A model generated the notes under the pieces. It was given only the letters and a program-made list of their open reading frames with translations, was not told the origin of the DNA and searched no databases. The translations under genes and the position numbers were made by a program. Positions 24,375 to 34,173 of a DNA stretch of 64,000 nucleotides are shown here, one piece after another (the first letter of the stretch is position 1; the number at the start of each line of letters is the position of its first letter). The DNA lies in NCBI RefSeq assembly GCF_001942625.1, contig NZ_MLCL01000078.1:1-64000 (forward strand), in the 5' to 3' direction. Source of the DNA: Mycobacterium syngnathidarum (GTDB lineage: Bacteria > Actinomycetota > Actinomycetes > Mycobacteriales > Mycobacteriaceae).

Positions 24375-25625
24375 ATGACCGAAGTAGACCCAGACCCAGC
24401 CGAGCCCGACGAGGCCGAAGCAACCCCATTGCTCACCCCTGTCGACGGGGTGCCCGAAGTCTGCGTCACTTCCGGTGAAATCTCCTCTGCAGCAACGTCG
24501 CTTGCGAAAGGCAGCGGACCGTTCGCAATCGACGCGGAGCGGGCATCCGGCTTCCGCTACTCCAATCGCGCGTATCTGGTGCAGATCCGCCGCACCGGCT
24601 CGGGTACCGCGCTGATCGACCCGGTCAACCATGGCGGCTCCCCCATCGACGCGATGGCACCGGTGGCCGAGGCCCTGTCCCAGGACGAATGGGTGCTGCA
24701 CGCCGCAGACCAGGATCTGCCCTGCCTGTCCGAGATCGGCCTGCGGCCGGGCAAGCTCTACGACACCGAGTTGGCCGGCCGGCTGGCCGGTTTCGAGCGG
24801 GTCAACCTGGCCGCGATGGTGCAACGGCTGCTCGGGCTGCAGTTGATGAAAGGGCACGGCGCGGCCGACTGGTCCAAACGGCCGCTCCCACCGGAATGGC
24901 TCAACTACGCCGCCCTGGACGTCGAGGTACTGCTGGAACTGCGCAACGCCGTCGCCGCTGTCCTCGAAGAGCAGGGCAAAACCGACTGGGCCGCACAGGA
25001 ATTCGAGTACCTGCGCACGTATGTGGCGCAGCCCACCAGACGTGATCGCTGGCGGCGAACCTCCGGGATCCACAAGGTCCGCAATGCACAGGCCCTGTCC
25101 GCCGTCCGCGAGCTGTGGACCACCCGCGACACCATCGCCCGCGGCCGCGACATCGCCCCCGGCCGGATCCTGCCCGACTCGGCGATCATCAACGCCGCCA
25201 CCGCCAATCCCAAGACCGTCGACGAGCTCATCGCACTTCCGGTCTTCGGGGGTTCCAAACAGCGCAAGAGCGCCAAGGTCTGGCTGGACGCGCTGAACCG
25301 GGCCAGGGACAACACCGACCCGCCCGAGGCCAACGACGCCCAGAGCGGCCCGCCTCCGGCCGCCCGCTGGGCCAGGCGCAAGCCAGAAGCCGCAGCCCGG
25401 CTGGAGGCCGCGCGGGCCGGCCTGGCTGAACTGTCGGAGCGCGTTTCGGTGCCGGCCGAGAACCTCATCACCCCTGAGGTGGTGCGCCGACTGTGCTGGG
25501 ACTGGCGCCCCGTGGGCGACGTGGCCACCGCGGTGTCGGACTTCCTCGTCGAAGCCAACGTCCGACCCTGGCAGCGGGAGCTCACGGTGCCGGTGCTGGC
25601 CAAGGCGCTCAGCTCCGCTGACTGA
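24375..25625 (+). CDS. RNase D-like 3'-5' exonuclease with HRDC domain
   Basis: A 416-residue DEDD-family nuclease. The acidic residues are visible: Asp53 and Glu55 in FAIDAERASGF, Asp114 in HAADQDLPCL, and Tyr178 and Asp182 in LNYAALDVEVL, which makes it a DEDDy enzyme like RNase D. An HRDC domain follows at about 230-310. A C-terminal helical tail (about 340-416) may bind RNA. It probably trims structured RNAs. It corresponds to Rv2681 and is translationally linked to the DUF3000 gene. Confidence 0.9.
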   Translation: MTEVDPDPAEPDEAEATPLLTPVDGVPEVCVTSGEISSAATSLAKGSGPFAIDAERASGFRYSNRAYLVQIRRTGSGTALIDPVNHGGSPIDAMAPVAEALSQDEWVLHAADQDLPCLSEIGLRPGKLYDTELAGRLAGFERVNLAAMVQRLLGLQLMKGHGAADWSKRPLPPEWLNYAALDVEVLLELRNAVAAVLEEQGKTDWAAQEFEYLRTYVAQPTRRDRWRRTSGIHKVRNAQALSAVRELWTTRDTIARGRDIAPGRILPDSAIINAATANPKTVDELIALPVFGGSKQRKSAKVWLDALNRARDNTDPPEANDAQSGPPPAARWARRKPEAAARLEAARAGLAELSERVSVPAENLITPEVVRRLCWDWRPVGDVATAVSDFLVEANVRPWQRELTVPVLAKALSSAD

Positions 25626-25628
25626 GGC

Positions 25629-26525
25629 TCACCCGACTCGCTCGATGTGCGCCAGGAAATGCGTCAGCACGCCCTGCGGATCTTCGATCTGTGGCCAGTG
25701 CGCGATGTCGTCCGCGAGCATCACCACGTCGGGATCGGGAACCACCTCGAGATAGCGCTGCGCCATGTGTCGCCCCGAATTCGGGTCCGAAGGCCCGTCG
25801 ATCAGCCGCATCGGCACCGCGGTCTCCCGCATCGCCCGTACCCAGCGATTCCGGTGGCTGTATCGATCGTCGAGGAACCGGCCGACCTTGTGCAGAACCC
25901 GCTTGCCGTCGTTGTACTCCAGGATCTGGTGGAACTTTTCCATGAGCTGTGGCGACGGCTTGGTGTTCACCCCGAACATCTCGTTGATGGTCGGCTCCAC
26001 GAGCCGACGCGACAACCGGCTGCCCTGTAGCGGACTCATGATGTCGCCCAACGGCGTTCGCGACATCGCCTTCTGCATCAGCCGTGGCGTGTAGGCCTCG
26101 TTGAACAGGCCGCCGTTGAGCCAGGTGATCGATGCGATGTTCAGAGCGCCGTAGGCTTGTCCACCGAACTCATGGCGGGCCAACAGTTCCTGGCCGACCG
26201 AATCCCCCAGGTCGTGCGCAAGGATGTGGGCGTCGCCGACTCCGAGGTGATGCAGCAGCGCCTCGTGCATATCGGCGTGATCGCGCACCGAGTACTCGTA
26301 GGCGACCGGCTTGTCGGAGAAGCCCATTCCGATCATGTCCGGCGCGATGACCCTGAACCGCGCGGTCAGCGTGGGCCAGACCAGCGACCAGTCGAACGAA
26401 TTGAACGGATAACCGTGGACCAAAAGAAGATTCGGCCCGGTTCCCTCGACCCGGTAGAAGATGTCGAAGCCAAGGTAGTCGAAGACCTGCCCGGCGGTCT
26501 TCCAGCGCTGCAATTCGGCGTCCAT
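25629..26525 (-). CDS. Alpha/beta hydrolase with Asp nucleophile
   Basis: A 298-residue hydrolase of the epoxide hydrolase/haloalkane dehalogenase/MEST group. The oxyanion region is LLVHGYPFNSFDW. The nucleophile is Asp in ILAHDLGDSVGQELL, and the late His is in DDIAHWPQIEDP. Haloalkane dehalogenases have Trp after the nucleophile; here it is Leu, so dehalogenation is less likely. TAGGTT (minus strand of 26532-26537) lies 6 nt before the ATG, so the mRNA is probably leaderless. It is convergent with the RNase D-like gene and seems to be an addition to the core block. Confidence 0.82.
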   Translation of the reverse strand: MDAELQRWKTAGQVFDYLGFDIFYRVEGTGPNLLLVHGYPFNSFDWSLVWPTLTARFRVIAPDMIGMGFSDKPVAYEYSVRDHADMHEALLHHLGVGDAHILAHDLGDSVGQELLARHEFGGQAYGALNIASITWLNGGLFNEAYTPRLMQKAMSRTPLGDIMSPLQGSRLSRRLVEPTINEMFGVNTKPSPQLMEKFHQILEYNDGKRVLHKVGRFLDDRYSHRNRWVRAMRETAVPMRLIDGPSDPNSGRHMAQRYLEVVPDPDVVMLADDIAHWPQIEDPQGVLTHFLAHIERVG

Positions 26526-26655
26526 GTCTGCAACCTAGTTGAGTTCCGATGCTCTGATCGTCCAAGACCGGCAGAAGGGCGATTTCACAAGAACGCCGAG
26601 CCTGACCGGAACAGCGTCATGGCGCCGACCACATGCCCGACAAACCCGACGACTG

Positions 26656-28569
26656 CTAGTCGACCTGCTGGCCGACTTCCTGCTCCCCCACGGGTGCACC
26701 GATCGCGGCGATCCATCCGGTGATCTGCCGGGCGATGTGCTGGTCGGTCAGACCGATCTCGGCAAGCACCTCACCGCGCGAGGCATGATCCTGGAAGGCC
26801 TGCGGGACACCGAGATCCCGGCATGGCACGTCGATCTCGGCGTGGCGTAGCGCCGCGGACACCGACGAGCCGATGCCGCCGTGCACGCCGTTGTCCTCGA
26901 CGGTGACCACCAGTTTGTAGTCGCGGGCCAGTTCACCCAGTACCTCTGGCACCGGAAGTACCCAGCGCGGATCCACCACCGTCACGCCGATGCCCTGATT
27001 GCGCAGCCGCTCGGCGACGGCCAGTGCCATCGACGCGAACGAACCCACCGCGACCAGCAATACGTCGTCGGTCAGACCGGCCGCCGGGACGCCGAGCACA
27101 TCGACGCCACCGCGCCGCTCGATTGCCGGAATGTCTTCGCCCACATCGCCTTTCGGGAACCGAAGGGCAGTCGGACCGTCGCTGACCGCCAACGCCTCGC
27201 CCAGTTCCTCCCGCAGCCGCGCCCCGTCGCGAGGGGCGGCGACCCGGATGCCCGGGATGATTCCGAGGATCGAAAGATCCCACACCCCGTTGTGGCTGGC
27301 GCCGTCCGGTCCGGTGACACCGGCCCGGTCCAGCACCATGGTGACGGGCAGCTTGTGCAGTGCCACATCCATCATCAGTTGGTCGAACGCGCGGTTGAGG
27401 AACGTCGAGTAGATCGCCACCACCGGATGCAGGCCACCCATGGCCAGGCCGGCCGCCGAGGTCATGGCGTGCTGCTCGGCGATACCGACGTCGAAGAACC
27501 TGTCGGGGAACCGATCCCGGAACACGCTCAGGCCGGTGGGCCCCGGCATGGCCGCGGTGATGGCCACGACGTCACGTCGTTTGGTGCCGATCTTGACGAG
27601 CTCGTCGGAGAACACCGACGTCCAGCCGGGCGCGGACGCCTTCGTCGGCAGCCCCGTCTCCGGATCGATGACGCCGCAGGCGTGCATCTGATCCGCTTCG
27701 TCGTTCTCGGCGTGCGCGTAGCCCATGCCCTTGCGGGTCACCACGTGGACGATCACCGGAGCCTTGAAGCCACGGGCGTGGCGCAACGCATTCTCCACGG
27801 CATGCTCGTCATGGCCGTCGATCGGACCGACGTACTTGAGCCCCAGATCGGTGAACATCACCTGCGGGGCCACCGCGTCCTTGATGCCCGCCTTGATGCT
27901 GTGCATGCACTGGTAGCAGAACTCGCCGACCACTGGCAGCCCACGCACGGCCCGGCGGCCCTCTTCCAGGAACCGCTCATAGGCCGGCTGCAACCGCAGG
28001 CCCGCGAGGTGATCGGCGAACCCGCCGATGGTCGGCGCATAACTGCGGCCGTTGTCGTTGACGACGATGACCACCGGCCGATTACCCGTGGCGATGTTGT
28101 TCAGCGCCTCCCAGCACATGCCGCCGGTGAGGGCACCGTCACCGACGACCGCGACGACGTGTCGATTGCGGTGCCCGGTGAGCTCGAATGCCTTGGCCAG
28201 ACCATCGGCGTAGGACAACGCCGTGCTGGCATGGCTGGACTCCACCCAGTCATGCTCGCTCTCGCTGCGCGACGGGTACCCCGACAGGCCGTCCTTGCAC
28301 CGCAGGGTGTCGAAATCCTGTGCGCGCCCGGTGAGCATCTTGTGCACATAGGCCTGATGTCCGGTGTCGAAGACGATCGGATCGTGCGGCGAATCGAACA
28401 CGCGATGCAGCGCCAACGTGAGTTCGACGACACCCAGGTTGGGGCCAAGATGCCCGCCGGTTGCAGCGACCTTGTGAATCAGGAACTGACGGATTTCCTG
28501 TGCCAGATCAGTCAACTGAGACTGAGACAGGTGCTGCAGATCAGCCGGACCGCGGACCTGTTCAAGCAT
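26656..28569 (-). CDS. dxs: 1-deoxy-D-xylulose-5-phosphate synthase
   Basis: A thiamine-diphosphate enzyme that makes DXP from pyruvate and glyceraldehyde 3-phosphate, the entry step of the MEP isoprenoid pathway. The 637-residue protein contains [17 protein letters not shown], the ThDP motif [33 protein letters not shown], and [19 protein letters not shown] in the pyrimidine domain. TACACT (minus strand of 28576-28581) sits 6 nt before the ATG, giving a leaderless transcript. It corresponds to Rv2682c. Confidence 0.95.
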   Translation of the reverse strand: MLEQVRGPADLQHLSQSQLTDLAQEIRQFLIHKVAATGGHLGPNLGVVELTLALHRVFDSPHDPIVFDTGHQAYVHKMLTGRAQDFDTLRCKDGLSGYPSRSESEHDWVESSHASTALSYADGLAKAFELTGHRNRHVVAVVGDGALTGGMCWEALNNIATGNRPVVIVVNDNGRSYAPTIGGFADHLAGLRLQPAYERFLEEGRRAVRGLPVVGEFCYQCMHSIKAGIKDAVAPQVMFTDLGLKYVGPIDGHDEHAVENALRHARGFKAPVIVHVVTRKGMGYAHAENDEADQMHACGVIDPETGLPTKASAPGWTSVFSDELVKIGTKRRDVVAITAAMPGPTGLSVFRDRFPDRFFDVGIAEQHAMTSAAGLAMGGLHPVVAIYSTFLNRAFDQLMMDVALHKLPVTMVLDRAGVTGPDGASHNGVWDLSILGIIPGIRVAAPRDGARLREELGEALAVSDGPTALRFPKGDVGEDIPAIERRGGVDVLGVPAAGLTDDVLLVAVGSFASMALAVAERLRNQGIGVTVVDPRWVLPVPEVLGELARDYKLVVTVEDNGVHGGIGSSVSAALRHAEIDVPCRDLGVPQAFQDHASRGEVLAEIGLTDQHIARQITGWIAAIGAPVGEQEVGQQVD

Positions 28570-28597
28570 TCCGCCAGTGTACGCACGCATCCCGACG

Positions 28598-29890
28598 TCA
28601 GTCGTGCCGAGGCGCATAGACATCAGGCACGCCGTCATGGTCGGCGTCGGTGGTTTCCAGAACATGAATCCGGCGATAAACGGCGTTCCGCGACACCAGG
28701 ACCACCGCGGCAAGCAGACCGGCGATCACCGATCCGGTGAGCACGGCGATCTTGACCTCATCGTCGGCGACCGGATGCTCGGCGAAGGCGAGTTCTCCGA
28801 TGAGCAGCGACACAGTGAACCCGATGCCGGCGAGCAAGGCCACACCGAGCACGTCACGCCAGGCCAAGTCCTCGTCGAGGCTGGCTTTGGTGAACCTCGA
28901 CAGCAGATAGGTGGTCCCCAGCACACCTATGGGCTTGCCGAGCACCAGACCGGCGATCACCCCGATGGTCAGTGGATCTCTCAGCGCGGAGGCGAATCCC
29001 GACACGCCGCCGAGGGTGACTCCTGCCGCGAAGAATGCGAACACCGGGACTGCGACTCCCGCCGACAGTGGACGCACGCGATGCTCGAAGTAGTCGGCAC
29101 TGGCATGCTTTCCCAGCACAGGCACCGTGAAACCCAGCAACACGCCGGCCACGGTGGCGTGTACGCCACTGGCATGCATCAAAGCCCACGCCGCCACGGC
29201 CAGCGGCAACAACACCCATTCCTGCCTGACGCCGCGCTGGACCGCCACGCCGTACAACGCGATCGGAATCAGCGACAGCAGCAGCGGTACCGGCGCCAGA
29301 TGATCGGTGTAGAAGACCGCGATGACCAGGATCGCCAGCAGATCGTCGACAACTGCGAGCGTGAGCAGGAAGATCCGTAGCGCCGACGGCAGGTGTGTGG
29401 ACAGTACGGCCAGCACGGCCAGCGCGAACGCGATGTCGGTGGCGATCGGCACCGCCCAACCGCCGGCGTTTTCGGAATGACCGGTGGACAGGTTGATCGC
29501 GAGGAATATCCCCGCCGGAACCACCATGCCGCCGACGGCGGCCGCAATCGGAAGCGCGGCACGGGCCGGGTCCCGCAGATCCCCGGCGACGAATTCGCGC
29601 TTGAGTTCGACCCCGACGACGAAGAAGAAGATGGCCAGCAGCCCGTCGGCCGCCCACGCGGACACGCTGAGATTCAGGTGTAGAGATTCCGGCCCGAGCA
29701 TGACCGACGACAGGTTGTGGTAGCTCTCCGACCACGGTGAGTTGGCCCAGGCCAGGGCGGCCGTCGCCGAGGCCAGCAACATCGCGCCGCCGACGGTTTC
29801 GGCGCGCAACAATTGCGAGACGCGTTGCCACTCCCGCCACGAGCCACGCGAGAGCAGGCGTCGCCCGGTCCGGTCACCTTCAGCATTCAT
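28598..29890 (-). CDS. nhaA: Na+/H+ antiporter NhaA
   Basis: An electrogenic sodium/proton antiporter for pH and salt homeostasis. The 430-residue protein has twelve predicted membrane segments. It shows the family pattern [33 protein letters not shown] and the ion-binding Asp pair in [18 protein letters not shown]. The ATG at 29890 follows a GGGAGG ribosome-binding site at 7 nt. The C-terminal tail is hydrophilic. It is not at this place in M. tuberculosis as I recall it, so it is probably a lineage-specific gene between dxs and the CBS gene. Confidence 0.93.
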   Translation of the reverse strand: MNAEGDRTGRRLLSRGSWREWQRVSQLLRAETVGGAMLLASATAALAWANSPWSESYHNLSSVMLGPESLHLNLSVSAWAADGLLAIFFFVVGVELKREFVAGDLRDPARAALPIAAAVGGMVVPAGIFLAINLSTGHSENAGGWAVPIATDIAFALAVLAVLSTHLPSALRIFLLTLAVVDDLLAILVIAVFYTDHLAPVPLLLSLIPIALYGVAVQRGVRQEWVLLPLAVAAWALMHASGVHATVAGVLLGFTVPVLGKHASADYFEHRVRPLSAGVAVPVFAFFAAGVTLGGVSGFASALRDPLTIGVIAGLVLGKPIGVLGTTYLLSRFTKASLDEDLAWRDVLGVALLAGIGFTVSLLIGELAFAEHPVADDEVKIAVLTGSVIAGLLAAVVLVSRNAVYRRIHVLETTDADHDGVPDVYAPRHD

Positions 29891-30014
29891 CGGCACGCCT
29901 CCCAGGTCAGCACGAAATGGCGCCGACCAGGCTTCCCGGCACACCGATACCTAACGCTAGCAGCAGATCCGCACACAGGTGCGCCGGGCCACATCCGGGT
30001 CGTATGGTGCTGGA

Positions 30015-30458
30015 GTGCAAGCAGAGGACATCGCTGAGGATTTTCCGGTGATCTCCGCCGAGGCCGACGCACTCGACGCCGCTCACATGCTCGCCGAGCA
30101 CCGCCTCCCCGGCATCGTGGTGACCGATACCTCCGGGCTGCCCCACGCGGTCCTGCCGGCCGCTGAAGTGGTCCGGCTCATCATTCCGCAGTACGTTCAG
30201 GACGATCCGGCTCTGGCCGGCGTGCTCGACGAGTCGATGGCTGATCGGATCGCCGAGAAGCTGCACGGCAAGACGGTGCGAGAAGTGCTGCCCAAGCATC
30301 TGATCGACGTTCCTTCCGCGCGCGCCGACGACACCATCATCGAAGTCGCCGCGTTGATGGCGAAGTTGCGAAGTCCGCTGGTCGCAGTCCTCAAGGACGG
30401 GGAGATGCACGGGGTGATCACGGCGTCGCGGCTGCTCGAGGCCGCATTGAGGCACTGA
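30015..30458 (+). CDS. CBS-domain protein (Rv2683-like)
   Basis: A 147-residue protein made of a CBS pair: the first repeat ends GIVVTDTSGLPHAVLPAAEVV, the second DDTIIEVAALMAKLRSPLVAVLKDGEMHGVITASRLLEAAL. CBS pairs bind adenine nucleotides and often regulate transporters. TATGGT at 30003-30008 lies 6 nt before the GTG, so this start and a leaderless mRNA are well supported. The permease gene follows almost directly, so this protein may be its cytoplasmic regulatory subunit. Confidence 0.85.
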   Translation: MQAEDIAEDFPVISAEADALDAAHMLAEHRLPGIVVTDTSGLPHAVLPAAEVVRLIIPQYVQDDPALAGVLDESMADRIAEKLHGKTVREVLPKHLIDVPSARADDTIIEVAALMAKLRSPLVAVLKDGEMHGVITASRLLEAALRH

Positions 30459-30464
30459 TTGTCG

Positions 30465-31751
30465 ATGGCTGCTTTCGCGATCGGCGTCTTCGTCATCGCC
30501 TACGTTCTGATTGCCAGTGATCGGATCAACAAGACCACGGTCGCCCTGGGCGGTGCGGCCGTCGTCCTGGCCTTCGGTGTGGTCGAGTCCGATGACGCAT
30601 TCTTCTCACACGAAACCGGCATCGACTGGGACGTCATCTTCCTGCTGCTCGGGATGATGATCATCGTCAGCGTGCTGCGCCAGACCGGCGTATTCGAGTA
30701 CGTCGCCATCTGGGCAGCCAAGCGGGCCAAGGGCTCGCCCCTGCGGATCATGATCCTGCTGGTGCTGGTCACCGCCCTGGCTTCGGCGCTGCTGGACAAC
30801 GTGACCACGGTTCTGCTGATCGCGCCGGTCACGTTGCTGGTCTGCGACCGGCTCGCGATCAACGCGGTTCCGTTCCTGATGGCAGAGGTGTTCGCCTCCA
30901 ACATCGGCGGCGCCGCGACCCTGGTGGGAGATCCGCCCAACATCATCATCGGCAGCCGCGGCGATCTGACCTTCAACGACTTCCTGCTGCACATGACGCC
31001 GATCGTGATCATCGTGGTGCTGGCCTTCCTCGCTGTGCTGCCGCGACTGTTCCGTGGCTCCTTCGAGGTCGAGGCCGAACGGGTGGCAGACGTCATGGCC
31101 CTGCAAGAGCGTGAGGCGATCCGTGACTCGGGTCTGTTGATCAAGTGCGGTGTCGTGCTCGGCCTGGTGTTCGCGGCGTTCATCCTGCACTCCGTCATCC
31201 ACGTCGCCCCGTCCGTGGTGGCACTCATCGGCGCCGGTCTGCTCATCGTGCTCTCGCGGCTCGATCGCTCCGACTACCTGTCCGGCGTGGAGTGGGAGAC
31301 GCTGCTGTTCTTCGCCGGCCTGTTCGTCATGATCGGCGCACTGGTCAAGACCGGTACCGTTGACGCGCTGGCCAGGGCGGCCACCGAGGCCACCGGAGGC
31401 AACGCCCTCCTGACGGTGATGCTCATTCTGGGGGTATCGGCACCGGTATCGGGTGTCATCGACAACATTCCCTACGTCGCGACCATGGCGCCGATCGTGT
31501 CCGGACTCTCCGCATCGATGCCCGAAATCGCTCATCCCGATTCCCTCTGGTGGGCTTTGGCCCTGGGTGCCGACTTCGGCGGGAATCTGACCGCCATCGG
31601 TGCCAGCGCCAATGTGGTGATGCTCGGCATTGCCCGCCGCGCAGGCACCCCGATCTCGTTCTGGGAATTCACTCGCAAAGGGATCGTGGTGACGGCGCTT
31701 TCGGTGTCGCTGTCGGCCCTCTACTTGTGGTTGCGCTATTTCGTCCTGTGA
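30465..31751 (+). CDS. ArsB/SLC13-type membrane transporter (Rv2684, 'ArsA'-like)
   Basis: A 428-residue permease with about eleven membrane segments, of the ion-transporter superfamily that includes ArsB and the citrate/sodium symporters. Typical stretches are [40 protein letters not shown], and near the end [25 protein letters not shown]. It matches M. tuberculosis Rv2684 closely, which is annotated as an arsenic transporter; the substrate is not proven and phosphate, arsenite or organic anions are all possible. The ATG at 30465 aligns with that protein; a TTG at 30459 abuts the upstream stop. Confidence 0.88.
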   Translation: MAAFAIGVFVIAYVLIASDRINKTTVALGGAAVVLAFGVVESDDAFFSHETGIDWDVIFLLLGMMIIVSVLRQTGVFEYVAIWAAKRAKGSPLRIMILLVLVTALASALLDNVTTVLLIAPVTLLVCDRLAINAVPFLMAEVFASNIGGAATLVGDPPNIIIGSRGDLTFNDFLLHMTPIVIIVVLAFLAVLPRLFRGSFEVEAERVADVMALQEREAIRDSGLLIKCGVVLGLVFAAFILHSVIHVAPSVVALIGAGLLIVLSRLDRSDYLSGVEWETLLFFAGLFVMIGALVKTGTVDALARAATEATGGNALLTVMLILGVSAPVSGVIDNIPYVATMAPIVSGLSASMPEIAHPDSLWWALALGADFGGNLTAIGASANVVMLGIARRAGTPISFWEFTRKGIVVTALSVSLSALYLWLRYFVL

Positions 31752-31853
31752 TGAGGTAGACGATGTCGGCGGCAGCGCCTCAAACCGGCAACAAAACCAC
31801 GACCCACGTGATTACGTAGGGTGTAGGCGAAGTCGATTACTCCGGGGTGCGGG

Positions 31854-32942
31854 TTGAGTCCATTCGATAACTACTACGCGCGTACTGCCCTGCTCGCTGC
31901 GCAGGGCAAGCGCACCCGGATGCAACGCACGATCGGGACCACGATCGTCGGGTTGAGCCTCATCCCACTGCTGGTGTTGACCAGCCCGAAGGGGCCGCAC
32001 GGCAGCCTCCAGTACGTGGCGGTGGCCGTGAGCATCGGTGGACTGATCCTGGCGCAATGGTGGTGGCGGCGCCAATGGCCCAGCCGCACCCAGTCCTGGA
32101 TCGTCGTGTCCATCGGCACCGCCTGTATCGCGGCGACGTGCATCCTGCTGGTCGACCCGGTGGTCGGCCTCATGGGATCCAGCGCATTGAGCCTGATCAC
32201 CGCCTACACCGCCTTCCTGCACAGTCCCCGGGTACTGCACCTGACCTGGGCAGCCTCCGGTGTGGTGGTGGGCTTCCTCGCATACCGGGTGGCGCTGATC
32301 GACGCGTGGCTCGGGATCGCCGGCGCGCTGGTCGCGGTTCTGGTGATCCTTGGCACCTCCGCGCTGTGCCGGATGGCCGTCGAGTTGATCGAACCCGACC
32401 GCGTCCAGCACCCCAATGAGATCGACCCGCTGACCGGTCTGCTCAACCGCGAGGCCTTCGACATGCACACCGCCACGATGCTGGGCTCGCACAGCCGCCA
32501 CGACGATCAATACCTGGTGATCGTGGCGGTCGGGATCGACGACATGGCGCTGCTGAGCGACATGGACGGCAGCCACAGCACCTTGCACGCCCGCGTCGCC
32601 GTGGCCCAGGCCATCCGCGAGACCGTGCGCCACAAAGTGCCGCTGGCCCACGTCTCCGACAGCGAGTTCCTGATCGCCGACGTCTTCAAGACCAACGACC
32701 CCTCGCCGCTGGTCAACCGGATCCGGATGGCCATCACCACCACACCCATGCGCCTGACGGCCAGCATCGGCACGGCGTGTAGTCAGTTGCGCCCGTTGAC
32801 CGAGTTGCCCACTCCGCAGGTTGTCGACGCCCTGGTGGGCCTGGCCGACACCGCGATGAACCAGTCGCGGGCCGAGGGCGGCAACCGGGCCACCTACGCA
32901 CACTTCCCCACCCCGACGATGGGCCCCGACGTCGGGGAGTGA
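31854..32942 (+). CDS. Membrane protein with degenerate GGDEF domain
   Basis: A 362-residue protein with six predicted membrane segments (about 25-185) followed by a GGDEF-like domain that opens with DPLTGLLNREAFDMH. The signature loop reads SDSEF instead of GGDEF (VSDSEFLIADVF), so cyclic di-GMP synthesis is unlikely; it may be a sensor or binding protein. No EAL domain is present. The start is TTG at 31854; the next in-frame Met would remove 22 residues but keep all domains. A TAGGGT at 31817-31822 may be its -10. I do not recall an equivalent gene here in M. tuberculosis. Confidence 0.78.
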   Translation: MSPFDNYYARTALLAAQGKRTRMQRTIGTTIVGLSLIPLLVLTSPKGPHGSLQYVAVAVSIGGLILAQWWWRRQWPSRTQSWIVVSIGTACIAATCILLVDPVVGLMGSSALSLITAYTAFLHSPRVLHLTWAASGVVVGFLAYRVALIDAWLGIAGALVAVLVILGTSALCRMAVELIEPDRVQHPNEIDPLTGLLNREAFDMHTATMLGSHSRHDDQYLVIVAVGIDDMALLSDMDGSHSTLHARVAVAQAIRETVRHKVPLAHVSDSEFLIADVFKTNDPSPLVNRIRMAITTTPMRLTASIGTACSQLRPLTELPTPQVVDALVGLADTAMNQSRAEGGNRATYAHFPTPTMGPDVGE

Positions 32943-32952
32943 CCGACCCGGG

Positions 32953-34173
32953 TCAGCGGGTCAGCACCGCGACGCACTCCACGTGATGGGTCAGCGGGAA
33001 CGAATCGAACACCCGCAACTCCTCCACCGTGTAGCCGTGGCCGAGGTAGAGCCCGATGTCACGGGCGAATGAAGCTGCCTCACAACCGATGTGGATCACG
33101 CGTGGCACGCCGGTGGCCGTCAGCGCGTCGATCACGTCGCGGCCGGCGCCGGTGCGCGGCGGGTCGAGCACCGCGACGTCGGGCCGTCCCGGCTCGGCGG
33201 ACAGGGCGCGCCGGACCGAGTCGGTCACAATCGAGACCCAGGGCAGGTCGGCCAGCGCGCCACGCGCCGCACGCGACGCCCCGCGCGAAGTGTCGACGGT
33301 CAGCACGCGTCCGCCCGGCCCGACCTGTCCGGCCAGCGCCGCGGCGAACACCCCGGCACCGCCGTACAGATCCCACGCCGTCATGCCCGGCTGCAGCCCG
33401 GACCAATCGGCCACCAGCCCGCTGTAGAGGGCCGCTGCGTCGCGGTGGGCCTGCCAGAACGCCGTCACCGGCAGCATCCACCGCCGCCCGCCGACGCGTT
33501 GCACCGCCTCGTAATCGCCCTCGACGACACGCGTCGGATTCCTCGGACCGGAGGCCGGGCTGCCTTTGCGGACCGTGGCCTTCGGGCCCGACTGCACGAT
33601 GTGCCGGCGACCGTCGGAGTCCAGTACCGCATGTACGTGCGCGCCCGGGGTCCAACGCATCGCGGCCAGGCCATCGGTCAGTTCGGCGGGCAGTTGTCCG
33701 CACTGTAGGTCGGTGACCAACTCGGCGCTGTGGTAGCGGTGCAATCCGGCCCGGCCGTCTGCGGTGGTGTCCAGCCGCACGCGGGTCCGCCAGCCGAGAA
33801 CGTCACCGGCACCGACCGGCTCGGCTACCGCGGTCTGCTCGTCGCGCCAGGTGAATCCGCCCAGCCGCGACAGCTGGTTGGCCACCACCGAGCCCTTGAG
33901 CCGCCGCGCGGCCTCCGGCTCGGCGAACGCCAGATCGCAGCAGCCGGCACCGTGTACCCCGGCGATCGGGCACAGCGAACCGACGCGGTCCCCGGAAGCT
34001 TCCAGGACCTCGACAACCTCCGCGTGCCAATATGATCCACGCTCGTCGAATACGTTGACCCGCACTGTCTCTCCGGGCAGTGCGTAGCGGACGAACACCA
34101 CTCGCCCGTCGTGACGGGCCACGCAACTGCCACCGTTGGCGGCCGGCCCTGTGGTCAGCGTCAGTTCCGTCAT
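32953..34173 (-). CDS. TrmA/RlmCD-type RNA uracil C5-methyltransferase
   Basis: A 406-residue SAM-dependent RNA methyltransferase, corresponding to Rv2689c. The first 60 residues are a TRAM RNA-binding domain (GGSCVARHDGRVVFVRYALPGE). A cysteine cluster (C...GAGCCDL) may bind an iron-sulfur centre. The SAM site is DLYGGAGVFAAAL, followed by VLDPPRTGAGRDV and the nucleophilic Cys in IHIGCEAASFARD. The ending DSFPLTHHVECVAVL is typical. It probably methylates uracil-54 of tRNA or a 23S rRNA uracil. Its ATG overlaps the stop of the APC permease gene, so the two are cotranscribed. Confidence 0.9.
   Translation of the reverse strand: MTELTLTTGPAANGGSCVARHDGRVVFVRYALPGETVRVNVFDERGSYWHAEVVEVLEASGDRVGSLCPIAGVHGAGCCDLAFAEPEAARRLKGSVVANQLSRLGGFTWRDEQTAVAEPVGAGDVLGWRTRVRLDTTADGRAGLHRYHSAELVTDLQCGQLPAELTDGLAAMRWTPGAHVHAVLDSDGRRHIVQSGPKATVRKGSPASGPRNPTRVVEGDYEAVQRVGGRRWMLPVTAFWQAHRDAAALYSGLVADWSGLQPGMTAWDLYGGAGVFAAALAGQVGPGGRVLTVDTSRGASRAARGALADLPWVSIVTDSVRRALSAEPGRPDVAVLDPPRTGAGRDVIDALTATGVPRVIHIGCEAASFARDIGLYLGHGYTVEELRVFDSFPLTHHVECVAVLTR

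Noticed and set aside
26881..28740. Open reading frame of about 619 codons on the plus strand
   Set aside because: It is the antisense shadow of dxs, His/Arg/Gln-rich with no recognisable domain, caused by the high-GC codon pattern.
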